The notes: a model not told the origin generated them from the letters alone. A stretch of 52,155 nt of DNA from an uncultured Haemophilus sp. (GCA_905205995.1 CAJLFU010000013.1:1-52155); one strand, 5' to 3'; positions 42,738 through 51,387 are shown, counted from the stretch's first letter. Translations and numbers: made by a program.

Positions 42738-42765
42738 AAAGGGCTAAATTTTCATTTAACCCTTT
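42738..42765 (-). terminator. Terminator-like hairpin after uraA
   Basis: AAAGGG plus TAAAT pairs with ATTTA plus CCCTTT across one mismatch and a 4-base loop (42738-42765). On the minus strand a T-rich tail follows. It lies between uraA and hda, so expression of hda may be partly separate. Confidence 0.65.
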
Positions 42766-42778
42766 TGTTTGGGAAGTT

Positions 42779-44026
42779 TTATTCTACTTCATTTTTTGCT
42801 TTTGGCAAAATCAAGTTCAGTACAATCGCGACGATAGCACAAAGGCTGATACCTTTTAGGGAAACAGCATCGCCGACGTTGACAAACATATTACCGATCC
42901 CGAAAGTCATCACCACAGAAATGATGCAAAGGTTGCGAGGTTCAGTCACATCCACTTTACCTTTAATTAAGGTACTCATCCCGACAACGGCAATCGAACC
43001 AAATACTAACATCATAATGCCACCCATTACGATGGTCGGGATAGTAGAAAGGAATGCGCCTACTTTACCACAGAAGGAAATCGCAATTGCCCATACTGCA
43101 GCCCAAGTCATAATATTTGGATTAAAGTTGCGAGTTAGCATTACAGCCCCCGTTACTTCGGCATAAGTAGTATTTGGTGGACCACCTACTAATGAAGCTG
43201 CAGCCGTTGCGACACCATCGCCTAATAAGGTGCGGTGTAAGCCTGGTTTCTTAAGGAAATCTTTACCTGTTACAGAACTGATTGCCATAATCCCACCGAC
43301 GTGTTCAACGGCTGGTGCGATAGCAATTGGTAGCATATAAAGAATGGCTTCTAAATTAAATTCTGGTTTGGTTAACTGAGGTAATTCAAACCATTTTGCG
43401 TCTAAAACAGGTTGGAAGTTAATTAATCCTAGGAATAAACAAACCACATAGCCAGCAACGATACCAAACATAATTGGAATCAGTTTCATCATGCCTTTGG
43501 CAAATACCGCAACAGAAAGGGTGGTGACTAAGGTGATCATAGAAACCAATACAGAGTGCTCATAGCTATATGCACTGTTTTTACCTAATGCCATATCCAC
43601 AGCAACGGGTGCAAGTCCCATACCAATAATGATAATTACGGGACCTACAACAACAGGCGGAAAGATGCGCTCAAGTGCAGCACTACCGCGTAATTTTACT
43701 AAGGTTGATAGTGCGAAATAGACTAAGCCTGCACAAGCAAGTCCACCCATTGTGGTCGGTATGCCCCAAGTTTGTACGCCATATTGAATAGGCGCAATAA
43801 AGGCAAAAGAGGAGGCCAAGAAAATAGGGACTTGTTTACCAGTACAAAGTTGGAAAAGTAGTGTACCGATACCCGCGGTAAGAAGAGCTGTATTAGAATT
43901 TAATCCAGTGATTAAAGGAACTAATACTAAGGCGCCAAAGGCAACAAATAACATCTGTAAACCGACAAACGCTTGTTTGCCCATGCTTTGCACCTCAACA
44001 GGTGCGGTTGTAGTTTGATTACTCAT
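42779..44026 (-). CDS. uraA: Uracil permease (NCS2 family)
   Basis: UraA is a proton-uracil symporter of the inner membrane. The 415-residue protein has about 14 hydrophobic segments and family motifs: the conserved acidic region AIAPAVEHVGGIMAIS near residue 240 and LLGDGVATAAASLVGGPPNTTYAE near 268-290. It is paired with upp, which captures imported uracil as UMP. A terminator-like hairpin between upp and uraA probably sets their ratio. Confidence 0.94.
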   Translation of the reverse strand: MSNQTTTAPVEVQSMGKQAFVGLQMLFVAFGALVLVPLITGLNSNTALLTAGIGTLLFQLCTGKQVPIFLASSFAFIAPIQYGVQTWGIPTTMGGLACAGLVYFALSTLVKLRGSAALERIFPPVVVGPVIIIIGMGLAPVAVDMALGKNSAYSYEHSVLVSMITLVTTLSVAVFAKGMMKLIPIMFGIVAGYVVCLFLGLINFQPVLDAKWFELPQLTKPEFNLEAILYMLPIAIAPAVEHVGGIMAISSVTGKDFLKKPGLHRTLLGDGVATAAASLVGGPPNTTYAEVTGAVMLTRNFNPNIMTWAAVWAIAISFCGKVGAFLSTIPTIVMGGIMMLVFGSIAVVGMSTLIKGKVDVTEPRNLCIISVVMTFGIGNMFVNVGDAVSLKGISLCAIVAIVLNLILPKAKNEVE

Positions 44027-44110
44027 TTAGTTTCAACTCTCGGTTTGAATTAACTGAAAGTGCGGTCGGTTTTAATGCTTTTTTAGCTTTTGTGTTTTCA
44101 CGCACGGAAA

Positions 44111-44134
44111 AAAGACGGCTATAAATGCCGTCTT
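44111..44134 (-). terminator. Terminator between upp and uraA
   Basis: AAGACGGC (44112-44119) pairs with GCCGTCTT (44127-44134) around a 7-base loop. On the minus strand the stem is followed by a run of six Ts. It lies just after the upp stop. Confidence 0.75.
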
Positions 44135-44146
44135 ATTTAAAGGGAA

Positions 44147-44773
44147 TTATTTCGTCCCAAAAATCTTATCTCCTGCATCACCCAAGCCAGGGATGATATA
44201 GCCTTGTTCATTTAAGTGATCATCAATAGATGCGCAATAAAGTTCGATATCTGGATGCGCCTTTTCTAAGGCTTTGATCCCTTCTGGTGCCGCTACTAAT
44301 ACTAATACTTTTATATGTTGGCAACCTTTTGCTTTTAATAAATCAATTGTGGAGATCATTGAACCACCCGTTGCAAGCATTGGATCCACAACGATAGCTA
44401 AACGTTCTTCTAAATCACTGGCTAGTTTTTGGAAATAAGGGACGGGTTCAAGGGTTTCTTCATTACGATAAATCCCGACTACACTGATGCGAGCACTAGG
44501 AACATGTTCTAATACGCCATCCATCATGCCAAGACCTGCACGTAAAATTGGTACAACAGTAACTTTTTTACCTTTGATACGGTCGATTTCAACAGGACCG
44601 TTCCAACCTTCGATAATCACTTTTTCTGTTTCAAGATCGGCAGTGGCTTCATAGGTGAGTAAGCTGCCCACTTCAGTTGCAAGTTCACGGAATTTTTTGG
44701 TATCAATATCAGCTTCGCGCATCACGCCTAATTTATGTTTAACAAGCGGATGTTTAACTTCAACAAGTTTCAT
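44147..44773 (-). CDS. upp: Uracil phosphoribosyltransferase
   Basis: Upp makes UMP from uracil and PRPP in the salvage pathway. The 208-residue protein has the family length, with VPILRAGLGMMDG near residue 75, the PRPP-binding loop AIVVDPMLATGGSM near 127, and the uracil-binding YIIPGLGDAGDKIFGTK at the C-terminus. The ATG follows AAAGGGAGAAA. It begins the upp-uraA-hda group. Confidence 0.96.
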   Translation of the reverse strand: MKLVEVKHPLVKHKLGVMREADIDTKKFRELATEVGSLLTYEATADLETEKVIIEGWNGPVEIDRIKGKKVTVVPILRAGLGMMDGVLEHVPSARISVVGIYRNEETLEPVPYFQKLASDLEERLAIVVDPMLATGGSMISTIDLLKAKGCQHIKVLVLVAAPEGIKALEKAHPDIELYCASIDDHLNEQGYIIPGLGDAGDKIFGTK

Positions 44774-45039
44774 CTTTTTTCTCCCTTTAAAAAAACAAAT
44801 CGAAGAATTCTATATCAGAAATATTGAATTTCCTAGTGTTTTTATTATGACAGTTGGGTATAAAAACAATTAAAAAATTAACCGCACTTTGATTAAATAC
44901 ATTCTCAATACCCGTCATAGAGCCAATGGTTCTCTTATTCATACTTTTATAAATATTCACATTATTTTCCCAGCTAAAGGAAATCATTTAATGAAAATAA
45001 AAGTGTGGTCAAAAAATTGAATAGATTTTTTATAAATAA
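44774..45039. other. Intergenic region upstream of upp
   Basis: This AT-rich stretch holds the upp leader and presumably its promoter (a -10-like TATAGA lies near 44810 on the minus strand, without a clear -35). It contains an uptake signal near 44881-44889. A 66-codon minus-strand frame here (44787-44987) has no ribosome site and I do not regard it as a gene. No other structure is seen. Confidence 0.5.
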
Positions 45040-45065
45040 AAAGCGACTAATTACTTAGCCGCTTT
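45040..45065. terminator. Terminator after norZ
   Basis: AAAGCGACTAA (45040-45050) pairs with TTAGCCGCTTT (45055-45065) with one mismatch and a 4-base loop. On the minus strand a T-rich tail follows, ending the norZ transcript. Confidence 0.72.
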
Positions 45066-45084
45066 TGCATGATAATAAACCTAG

Positions 45085-47328
45085 TTAAGCTGTTTTTTTC
45101 GGTTTGAAGAAAATCATCGTAAAGATTTGCCAGAAGAAGGCGAGTGCACCGAAGATGAAGACAACGTCGCCACCGAAACGAACCCAACGTAGGGTATCGA
45201 ATAATGGTTGTTGCATAAATTCTTCACTACGTGCATACCATAAGCCTTCAGAGATACTTGCATAACCTTGAATAATACCGATTGGTAGTAAGCTTGATAC
45301 AATCATTAATACTAAACCGCCATTTAATAACCAGAAGCCCCATTTCATTAACTTATCGTTAAATGGTGTATCCGGACGTAAATAACGAGCGATTAAGAAT
45401 ACGAAGCCTAGTGCTAAGAAACCATATACACCGAATAATGCGGCGTGTGCATGAACAGCTGTAGTGTTCAAGCCTTGGATATAGTAAAGCGAAATTGGTG
45501 GGTTGATTAAGAAACCAAATACGCCAGCACCTAACATGTTCCAGAATGCCACTGCAACGAAGCAGTAAAGAGGCCATTTTAAGCGTTCCATCCAAGGTGT
45601 TTTTTGTTGCATCGCCCAGTGTTCCCAAGCTTCATGACCTAATAACACTAATGGAACCACTTCAAGTGCAGAGAATGACGCACCTACTGCGATAATTGGT
45701 GTGGTTGCACCAGCGAAGTATAAGTGGTGGAACGTACCAGGAATACCGCCGATTAAGAATAATGCCGCTTCAGTAATAGTTGCCACGGTCGCTGTACGAC
45801 GTGAAACTAAACCTAAACTTACGAAGATGAATGAGAGCGCCGCTACAGAGAATACTTCGAAGAAGCCTTCTACCCATAGGTGAACTACCCACCAACGCCA
45901 GTATTCCATCACAGAAATGTGAGTGTGCTCACCGTAGAATAATGCAGGGCCATAGAATAAGCCGATTGCAATGACGGAAGCGAAGAATAACGCTAATAAG
46001 TTTTTGTCTCCTGGTTGTTTGAATGCGTTCACTGTACCGCGAAGCATTAAGACTAACCAGAATAAGATACCTGCGAATTTCACCGCTTGCCAGAAACGAC
46101 CTAAGTCAATGAACTCATAGCCTTGGTGACCGAACATGAAACTCCATTCTTCTGGAAGGATATGCGCAATTGCTAAATAGCTACCAGTGAATGAACCGAC
46201 GACTAATACCACTAATGCCCAGAATAAAACATCCACACCCAATTTTTGGAATTTCGGATCTTTACCACCATTGATGATTGGTGCAAGGAATAAACCACCG
46301 GCTAAGAATGCCATTGCAATCCAGAATAATGCAGCTTGAATATGCCATGTACGCACTAATGAATAAGGTAAGTATTGAGAAATATCAATACCATAGAATT
46401 CCTGACCTTCAACGGTATAGTGAGCAACAATCGCTCCTAAGTTCACTTGTAGTAAGAATAATGCAAGCACCGTAAAGAGATATTTGCCTAATGCACGTTG
46501 AGAAGGAGTTAGTTGTAATTTGGTGAGTGGGTCAACTTCCGGAATCGGTGGATCTTGTTCATCTTCACGTTTTTTGAATGACCAAATCCAAACAACGAAA
46601 CCAATACCCGCAATCAGGAATACCACACTCGCAATAGACCAAACTACGTTTTCTGGTGTTGGCACGTTATTGATTAATGGCTCATGTGGCCAGTTGTTGG
46701 TATAACTTGCATTTGTATTTGGGCGTTCTGCAGAGGCAGTCCATGCAGTCCAGAAGAAGAATTTTGTTAAGTCTTTACGTGCTTGTAAGTCAGGAAGGGT
46801 ATTATCCTTCATGGCGAAGTGTTCACGAGTGACTTTAGTGGCAGGATCATCACCGTATAAAGAAATGTAGTATTGTGCAGTTTTTTCCATTGCCGCTAAA
46901 CGGGTATTTGAAAGCACAACGGTGTCATTTTCAACTTTGCTGCTACGGTATTCTTTAGTTAAACGAGCTTTTAATAAAGTTTGTTGTTCTTCATTAAGAT
47001 CCGCAAAGTTTTTACCAAATTCTTTATTTGCGGTGATATCTAACCAGTTGGTTAATTCACGATGTAGCCAATCTGCAGTCCAGTCAGGCGCTTGGTATGC
47101 ACCATGACCCCAAACAGAACCCACTTGCATACCACCAGTGGTTTGCCAAGCGGTTTGACCATGTAAAATTTCATCGTGAGTAATCACTTTTTCACCTGAT
47201 TCTGAAACATATTGTTGTGGAATTGGTGGTGCTTCACGATAAACTTCGAACCCATAGTAGCCGAGAATGGAGAATGCTCCAATTAATACGGCGACTAATA
47301 GGTACCAGAACTTTTTATACTGTCCCAT
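45085..47328 (-). CDS. norZ: Quinol-dependent nitric oxide reductase (qNOR)
   Basis: NorZ (often labelled NorB) reduces nitric oxide to nitrous oxide with electrons from quinol. The 747-residue protein is the long single-subunit form. An N-terminal membrane span is followed by a periplasmic domain of about 200 residues (HGQTAWQTTGGMQVGSVWGH, then WTADWLHRELTNW). About 12 further spans of the heme-copper oxidase fold carry the His-rich metal sites, such as RTWHIQAALFWIAMAFLAGG, WWVVHLWVEGFFEVFS and GTFHHLYFAG. It detoxifies NO from host or nitrite respiration. A perfect palindrome sits in its promoter. Confidence 0.93.
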   Translation of the reverse strand: MGQYKKFWYLLVAVLIGAFSILGYYGFEVYREAPPIPQQYVSESGEKVITHDEILHGQTAWQTTGGMQVGSVWGHGAYQAPDWTADWLHRELTNWLDITANKEFGKNFADLNEEQQTLLKARLTKEYRSSKVENDTVVLSNTRLAAMEKTAQYYISLYGDDPATKVTREHFAMKDNTLPDLQARKDLTKFFFWTAWTASAERPNTNASYTNNWPHEPLINNVPTPENVVWSIASVVFLIAGIGFVVWIWSFKKREDEQDPPIPEVDPLTKLQLTPSQRALGKYLFTVLALFLLQVNLGAIVAHYTVEGQEFYGIDISQYLPYSLVRTWHIQAALFWIAMAFLAGGLFLAPIINGGKDPKFQKLGVDVLFWALVVLVVGSFTGSYLAIAHILPEEWSFMFGHQGYEFIDLGRFWQAVKFAGILFWLVLMLRGTVNAFKQPGDKNLLALFFASVIAIGLFYGPALFYGEHTHISVMEYWRWWVVHLWVEGFFEVFSVAALSFIFVSLGLVSRRTATVATITEAALFLIGGIPGTFHHLYFAGATTPIIAVGASFSALEVVPLVLLGHEAWEHWAMQQKTPWMERLKWPLYCFVAVAFWNMLGAGVFGFLINPPISLYYIQGLNTTAVHAHAALFGVYGFLALGFVFLIARYLRPDTPFNDKLMKWGFWLLNGGLVLMIVSSLLPIGIIQGYASISEGLWYARSEEFMQQPLFDTLRWVRFGGDVVFIFGALAFFWQIFTMIFFKPKKTA

Positions 47329-47364
47329 TTTATCACTCCTAGATTATTAGAAAATATTATTTCC

Positions 47365-47393
47365 TGATGATTAAGTGTCTTAGATAATCATCA
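47365..47393. repeat. TGATGATT-N13-AATCATCA inverted repeat in the norZ leader
   Basis: TGATGATT (47365-47372) and AATCATCA (47386-47393) are perfect 8-base arms with a 13-base spacer, and the arms extend imperfectly (TCC/GGA). It lies between the predicted start site and the norZ ribosome site. An operator or leader hairpin is possible. Confidence 0.4.
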
Positions 47394-47401
47394 AGGACTA
47401 G

Positions 47402-47430
47402 ATTTTACGCCAAGTAAAATACTTGAGCAA
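47402..47430 (-). promoter_or_regulatory. norZ promoter containing a 15-bp palindrome
   Basis: On the minus strand TTGCTC and TAAAAT are spaced by 17 bases. The palindrome CAAGTA-AAA-TACTTG (47411-47425) fills the spacer, where a bound repressor would block RNA polymerase. An NsrR-type nitric-oxide-sensing repressor is the obvious candidate, but the identity is inferred. Confidence 0.5.
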
Positions 47431-47518
47431 TTATATCGACTATCAAGTGATGAAAATATTACCTAAAACTGAGTAATTTAATCAGGTAATAGGAAACACT
47501 AACTGAAAAGATAAAAAA

Positions 47519-47550
47519 TGCGGCCAAAAACCTATTGATTTTTGACCGCA
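47519..47550 (-). terminator. Terminator after ffh
   Basis: TGCGG plus CAAAAA (47519-47530) pairs with TTTTTG plus CCGCA (47539-47550) with one mismatch and an 8-base loop; a minus-strand T-run follows. The right arm contains an uptake signal. Confidence 0.72.
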
Positions 47551-47568
47551 CTTTATTTGAAGAGGGGA

Positions 47569-48960
47569 TTAACGTTTAAACATGCCGCCTAAACCGCCAA
47601 GGCCACCTAAGCCGCCTCCGCCCATTAAGCCTTGCATGCCGCGCATCATTTTCGCCATTCCGCCTTTGCGCATTTTCTTCATCATACGTTGCATTTCGTC
47701 AAATTGTTTCAGCAACTTATTCACATCTTGCACTTGTGTACCAGAACCTAATGCAATGCGACGACGGCGAGATCCTTTGATAATATCTGGATTGGCACGT
47801 TCTTTTAAGGTCATGGAATTAATGATGGCTTCCATTTTGATGAACATTTTGTCATCTACTTGATTTTTGACATGATCCGGTAAGTTTTTCGCACCCGGTA
47901 ATTTTTCAAGCATCGACATCATACCGCCCATTTTTTTCATCTCACGGAGCTGTTCACGGAAATCGTCTAGGGTGAAATCATCACCTTTCTTGAATTTCTG
48001 CGCCATTTTTTCCGCTTTTTCGCGATCCACCGAGCGTTCAAGATCTTCGATAAGGGAGAGTACATCACCCATGCCTAAAATACGCGATGCTACGCGATCA
48101 GGATGGAATGGTTCAAGGGCTTCTGTTTTTTCGCCTACACCAAGAAATTTAATCGGTTTGCCAGTGATTTGACGGATAGATAAAGCCGCACCACCACGTG
48201 CATCACCATCCACTTTGGTTAAGATAACCCCTGTAAGTGGCAAGGCTTCGTTGAAGGCTTTTGCTGTATTTGCTGCATCTTGACCGGTCATTGCATCAAC
48301 GGTGAAAAGCGTTTCAATTGGATTTAATGTCGCGTGAACTTGCTTGATTTCATCCATCATCTCGCTATCAACGTGTAAGCGACCTGCCGTATCCACAATT
48401 AACACATCGTAGAATTTGAGTTTAGCGTCAGCAAGTGCCGCTTTTGCAATCTCTACCGGTTTTTGTTTGACATCAGAGGGGAAAAAGTCCACGCCAACAG
48501 ATTGTGCTAAGGTTTCAAGCTGTTTGATTGCGGCAGGACGATATACGTCGGCAGAGACTACAAGCACTTTCTTTTTATGACGTTCGCGTAAGAATTTTGC
48601 TAATTTACCCACGCTAGTGGTTTTACCCGCACCCTGTAAACCTGCCATTAAAATAACTGCGGGTGGCTGTGTTGCTAGGTTTAAGCTCTCATTGGCTTCA
48701 CCCATAGCTTTTTCGAGTTCACGCTGAACGATTTTTAAGAACTCTTGGCCTGGCGTTAAGCTTTTATTGACCTCTTCGCCTAAGGCGCTTTCTTTTACTT
48801 TGGCGATAAATTCACGTACGACAGGCAAAGCAACATCAGCTTCTAATAACGCCATACGCACTTCGCGTAGCGTTTCTTTAATATTATCTTCAGTTAAACG
48901 TCCTTTACCGCTAATGTTGCGTAGCGTTTTGGAAAGGCGATCCGATAAATTCTCAAACAT
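47569..48960 (-). CDS. ffh: Signal recognition particle protein Ffh
   Basis: Ffh binds 4.5S RNA and signal sequences and delivers nascent membrane proteins to FtsY. The 463-residue protein has the N domain and the GTPase G domain with GLQGAGKTTSVGKLA near residue 107, DTAGR near 190 and TKVDGDARGG near 248. The methionine-rich M domain ends in MMKKMRKGGMAKMMRGMQG. A Gly/Leu repeat tail (GGLGGLGGLGG) closes the protein. It is divergent from ypjD. Confidence 0.96.
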   Translation of the reverse strand: MFENLSDRLSKTLRNISGKGRLTEDNIKETLREVRMALLEADVALPVVREFIAKVKESALGEEVNKSLTPGQEFLKIVQRELEKAMGEANESLNLATQPPAVILMAGLQGAGKTTSVGKLAKFLRERHKKKVLVVSADVYRPAAIKQLETLAQSVGVDFFPSDVKQKPVEIAKAALADAKLKFYDVLIVDTAGRLHVDSEMMDEIKQVHATLNPIETLFTVDAMTGQDAANTAKAFNEALPLTGVILTKVDGDARGGAALSIRQITGKPIKFLGVGEKTEALEPFHPDRVASRILGMGDVLSLIEDLERSVDREKAEKMAQKFKKGDDFTLDDFREQLREMKKMGGMMSMLEKLPGAKNLPDHVKNQVDDKMFIKMEAIINSMTLKERANPDIIKGSRRRRIALGSGTQVQDVNKLLKQFDEMQRMMKKMRKGGMAKMMRGMQGLMGGGGLGGLGGLGGMFKR

Positions 48961-49099
48961 TTTAAATCCTGTTTTTTCTTAAAAAATTGCCGTGATTATA
49001 CCGAAATTTGGGCGTTTTTCATCATTTCAAATAAAATTATGGCGATCTAGAGAAAAGATCCGTTAAAATAAGAATAATTCCTAGTAAAGAGAAAGCATT

Positions 49100-49885
49100 A
49101 TGTGGTTTGCCCTTTTTTCGATTATTTTTTACATTCTTAGTTTATTGTTGATCGCCCCATTTTTGATGAATTCATCAGAAGGGAAGTTGAGTCAAAGTAA
49201 AATTCCGTTTTTTCTGACCGCACTTGCAGCAATTGTTCTGCATGCGGTTAGTACTTTCCCTCTGCTAGAGGATCTTGCATCAGGGCAAAGTTTTACGTTA
49301 ATGCAAATCGCGTCCTTAATGAGCGTAATTATTGCTGCCTTAGCGACGCTTTCAATGTTTCTTGTTTCCACGATGTGGTTTGTTTTACCGATAGTGTATG
49401 CGTTTTCGATCATTAGCTTGATCTTTGCGACATTCTTATCAAGCCACATTATTCAAATGCTTAATCAAAATACATTGATGTTGTTTCATATCGGTTTGTC
49501 GCTGTTTACCTATGCGGTTTGTTTTATTGCAACGCTGTATGTGATTCAATTGGTCTGGTTAGACCGTAATTTGAAAAAGCGTAAAATCCAATTTTCGCCG
49601 GCAATTCCGCCATTGATGGCAGTAGAACGTCATTTCTTCTGTTTATTTGCGATGGGTGAAGCATTACTGACACTCACTTTAATTTCTGGTACTTATCATG
49701 TGTTGCAAGCAGTGACCCCAGAAAATCTGCACAAAGCAATTTTTTCTTTCCTTGCTTGGATTAGTTTTGGTATTGCTTGTTTTGGTCATTGGCGATTGGG
49801 CTGGCGTGGAAAAAGGATGATTATTTACGCAATTTCGGGTATCATTCTGCTCACGATTGGCTATTTTGGTAGCCGTTTGATTTAG
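49100..49885 (+). CDS. ypjD: YpjD, CcsA-like cytochrome c assembly family membrane protein
   Basis: This 261-residue protein has eight hydrophobic segments and belongs to the CcmC/CcsA-like group: HIGLSLFTYAVCFIATLY near residue 130, then GTYHVLQAVTPENLHKAIFS and CFGHWRLGWRGKRM near the end. E. coli YpjD lies in the same place beside ffh. Its function is unclear; the heme-binding WWD motif of CcmC and CcsA is not evident. The decayed insertion element starts shortly after its stop. Confidence 0.85.
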   Translation: MWFALFSIIFYILSLLLIAPFLMNSSEGKLSQSKIPFFLTALAAIVLHAVSTFPLLEDLASGQSFTLMQIASLMSVIIAALATLSMFLVSTMWFVLPIVYAFSIISLIFATFLSSHIIQMLNQNTLMLFHIGLSLFTYAVCFIATLYVIQLVWLDRNLKKRKIQFSPAIPPLMAVERHFFCLFAMGEALLTLTLISGTYHVLQAVTPENLHKAIFSFLAWISFGIACFGHWRLGWRGKRMIIYAISGIILLTIGYFGSRLI

Positions 49886-49904
49886 CAAGAATCAAAGAAC
49901 AGGT

Positions 49905-49961
49905 AAAAATCTGCACCCCAAAAGTTGGACTAAACAACCAACAATTGAGGTGCAGATTTTT
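49905..49961. repeat. Long hairpin at the left end of the insertion element
   Basis: AAAAATCTGCACC (49905-49917) pairs perfectly with GGTGCAGATTTTT (49949-49961). Inside the loop GTTGG (49924-49928) pairs with CCAAC (49938-49942). Ts follow the outer stem. It buries the GAGG ribosome site of the transposase frame and could also terminate ypjD transcription. Confidence 0.65.
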
Positions 49962-49962
49962 T

Positions 49963-50148
49963 ATGGGTAAACACTACACCATGGCATTCAAATTACAGGT
50001 TTTTCAACCTCTTCTAAAAGGAAAAATGAGCATTCGTGAAGCCGATCGTTTTTACAATATTCCCTCTAATACATTAGTCGGAACCTGGTTGAAACGCTTT
50101 GAAAAAAGTGGCATAAAAGGGCTTATTCCTTATAAATCATCAGGATGA
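49963..50148 (+). pseudogene. IS3-family OrfA, truncated by a stop codon
   Basis: The ATG at 49963 opens MGKHYTMAFKLQVFQPLLKG, and a helix-turn-helix follows (MSIREADRFYNIPSNTLVGTWLKRF). The frame ends at a TGA after SSG. The same frame continues beyond the stop as PPMKPKYARMPPPPKT, the sequence normally following that point, so the TGA is probably a mutated Arg codon (CGA to TGA). The leucine-zipper part of OrfA is deleted. Confidence 0.8.
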
Positions 50149-50167
50149 CCGCCAATGAAACCTAAAT

Positions 50168-50704
50168 ATGCCAGAATGCCTCCTCCACCCAAAACGCCAT
50201 TTTACGGCTACCAAGCCGAACCAAAAGTGGGTAATGAATGTGACCGAGTTTAAAGCAAAAGATGGCAATAAAGTCTACTTATCCCCAATATTAGATTTAT
50301 TTAACAATGAGATAGTCTCATATACCCTCAGTTATTCCCCAAACTGGACACAGGTGGAGAAAATGTTAAAGCTAGCGGTTAAGCGATTAAATAAAACAAG
50401 TGGTAGCATTTTACATTCAGACCAAGGCTGGCAATATCAGATGGCGGCTTATCGTCAAATTCTTGCTGAGCACGGCATCATACAAAGTATGTCAAGGAAA
50501 GGAAACTGTTTGGATAATGCTGCAATGGAGAGTTTCTTTGGACGATTAAAAACAGAATGCTTTTATGGTCGGGAATTTAATACACGAGAGGAGATAGTTG
50601 ATACGGTAAGGGATTATTTGGATTACTATAATCATCGACGGATTCAACTAAAATTAAAAGGACTGAGTCCGATACAATATCGTCGTCAGTCCTTATGTGA
50701 ATAG
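50168..50704 (+). pseudogene. IS3-family OrfB transposase core, N-terminally deleted and catalytically impaired
   Basis: The open frame gives 178 residues; the recognisable part starts near FTATKPNQKWV and covers the DDE integrase domain. The expected first Asp, in the family motif W-V-T-D-V/I-T-E-F, is Asn here (KWVMNVTEF). The second Asp (LHSDQGWQY) and the Glu (NAAMESFFGRLKTE) are present. The N-terminal 90-100 residues are missing through a deletion joining it to OrfA, so the start at 50168 is formal only. Confidence 0.82.
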
Positions 50705-50731
50705 TCTGGATTTTGGGGACAGATCAGGCGT

Positions 50732-51382
50732 TTATTTATTCGAACCCTCCGGATGCAAGCCAATTCCCTGATGGCGTTCTTGTAATTTTGCAATCACATC
50801 CGCCCATGTTAGTCCTTGATGGTGCAATAACACGGTTAAGTGATAAACCAAATCCGCCGCTTCACTGAGGGTTTCCGGTTTATCTTGCGAAACGGCAGCT
50901 AGCGCCGTTTCTACCGCTTCTTCTCCCACTTTTTGGGCGATTTTCTTAATGCCTTTGCTGTGCAGTGTTGCAGTGTAAGAGCTAGCCGGATCGGCGTTTT
51001 TCTTTTCTGCTAAATGCTGCTCCAGTTGGGCGAACCATGTCCAATGGCTGGTGCCTTGTTGGGTAAATCGATGAAAGCAGCTGTCTTCTCCGGTATGACA
51101 GGTTGCGCCGATAGGATTGGCTAAAATTAACAAGGTGTCATTGTCGCAGTCCAAGCTCATATCCACGATATTTAAAAAATGTCCAGAGGTTTCCCCCTTT
51201 GTCCAGAGGCGTTGCTTGGTACGGGAATAGAAGGTCACCTTGCTTTCATTGATGGTTTTGGCTAAGGCTTCGTTATTCATATATCCCAACATCAACACCT
51301 GACCGGTTTGTGCATGTTGGACAATGACAGGCAGTAAACCATCGATTTTTTGCCAGTTGATAAGGCTAGTATTAAGCATCAT
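50732..51382 (-). CDS. hisIE: Bifunctional phosphoribosyl-AMP cyclohydrolase / phosphoribosyl-ATP diphosphatase
   Basis: HisIE carries out the second and third steps of histidine synthesis. The 216-residue fused protein has the HisI domain (about 1-115, with GYMNNEAL, SRTKQRLWTKGETSG and CHTGEDSCFH) and the HisE domain (about 125-205, with KIAQKVGEEAVETALAA and EAADLVYHLTVLL). There are tandem ATGs at 51382 and 51379; the second is slightly better placed after the AGGGA ribosome site. It follows hisF by 5 bases. The IS remnant lies just past its stop, and no terminator of its own is seen. Confidence 0.94.
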   Translation of the reverse strand: MMLNTSLINWQKIDGLLPVIVQHAQTGQVLMLGYMNNEALAKTINESKVTFYSRTKQRLWTKGETSGHFLNIVDMSLDCDNDTLLILANPIGATCHTGEDSCFHRFTQQGTSHWTWFAQLEQHLAEKKNADPASSYTATLHSKGIKKIAQKVGEEAVETALAAVSQDKPETLSEAADLVYHLTVLLHHQGLTWADVIAKLQERHQGIGLHPEGSNK

Positions 51383-51387
51383 TTTCC

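Larger units (their letters stand above)
49912..50721 (+). mobile_element. Degenerate IS3-family (IS150-like) insertion element
   Basis: The element runs from TG at 49912 to CA at 50721, about 810 bases, well short of a normal 1.2-1.5 kb IS150-type element. The ends are imperfect inverted repeats sharing CCCCAAAA and GACTA; the similarity extends outward to ATCTG (49909 and 50724). No target duplication is obvious. It encodes the first 61 residues of OrfA and the integrase core of OrfB. The middle is deleted, so it cannot transpose on its own. Confidence 0.8.

Noticed and set aside
44787..44987. 66-codon minus-strand frame upstream of upp
   Set aside because: No ribosome site, low-complexity AT-rich composition, and it covers the place where the upp promoter and leader must lie.
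49912..50721. Target-site duplication flanking the IS remnant
   Set aside because: The bases next to the apparent ends do not match each other; the boundaries may be eroded or slightly misplaced.
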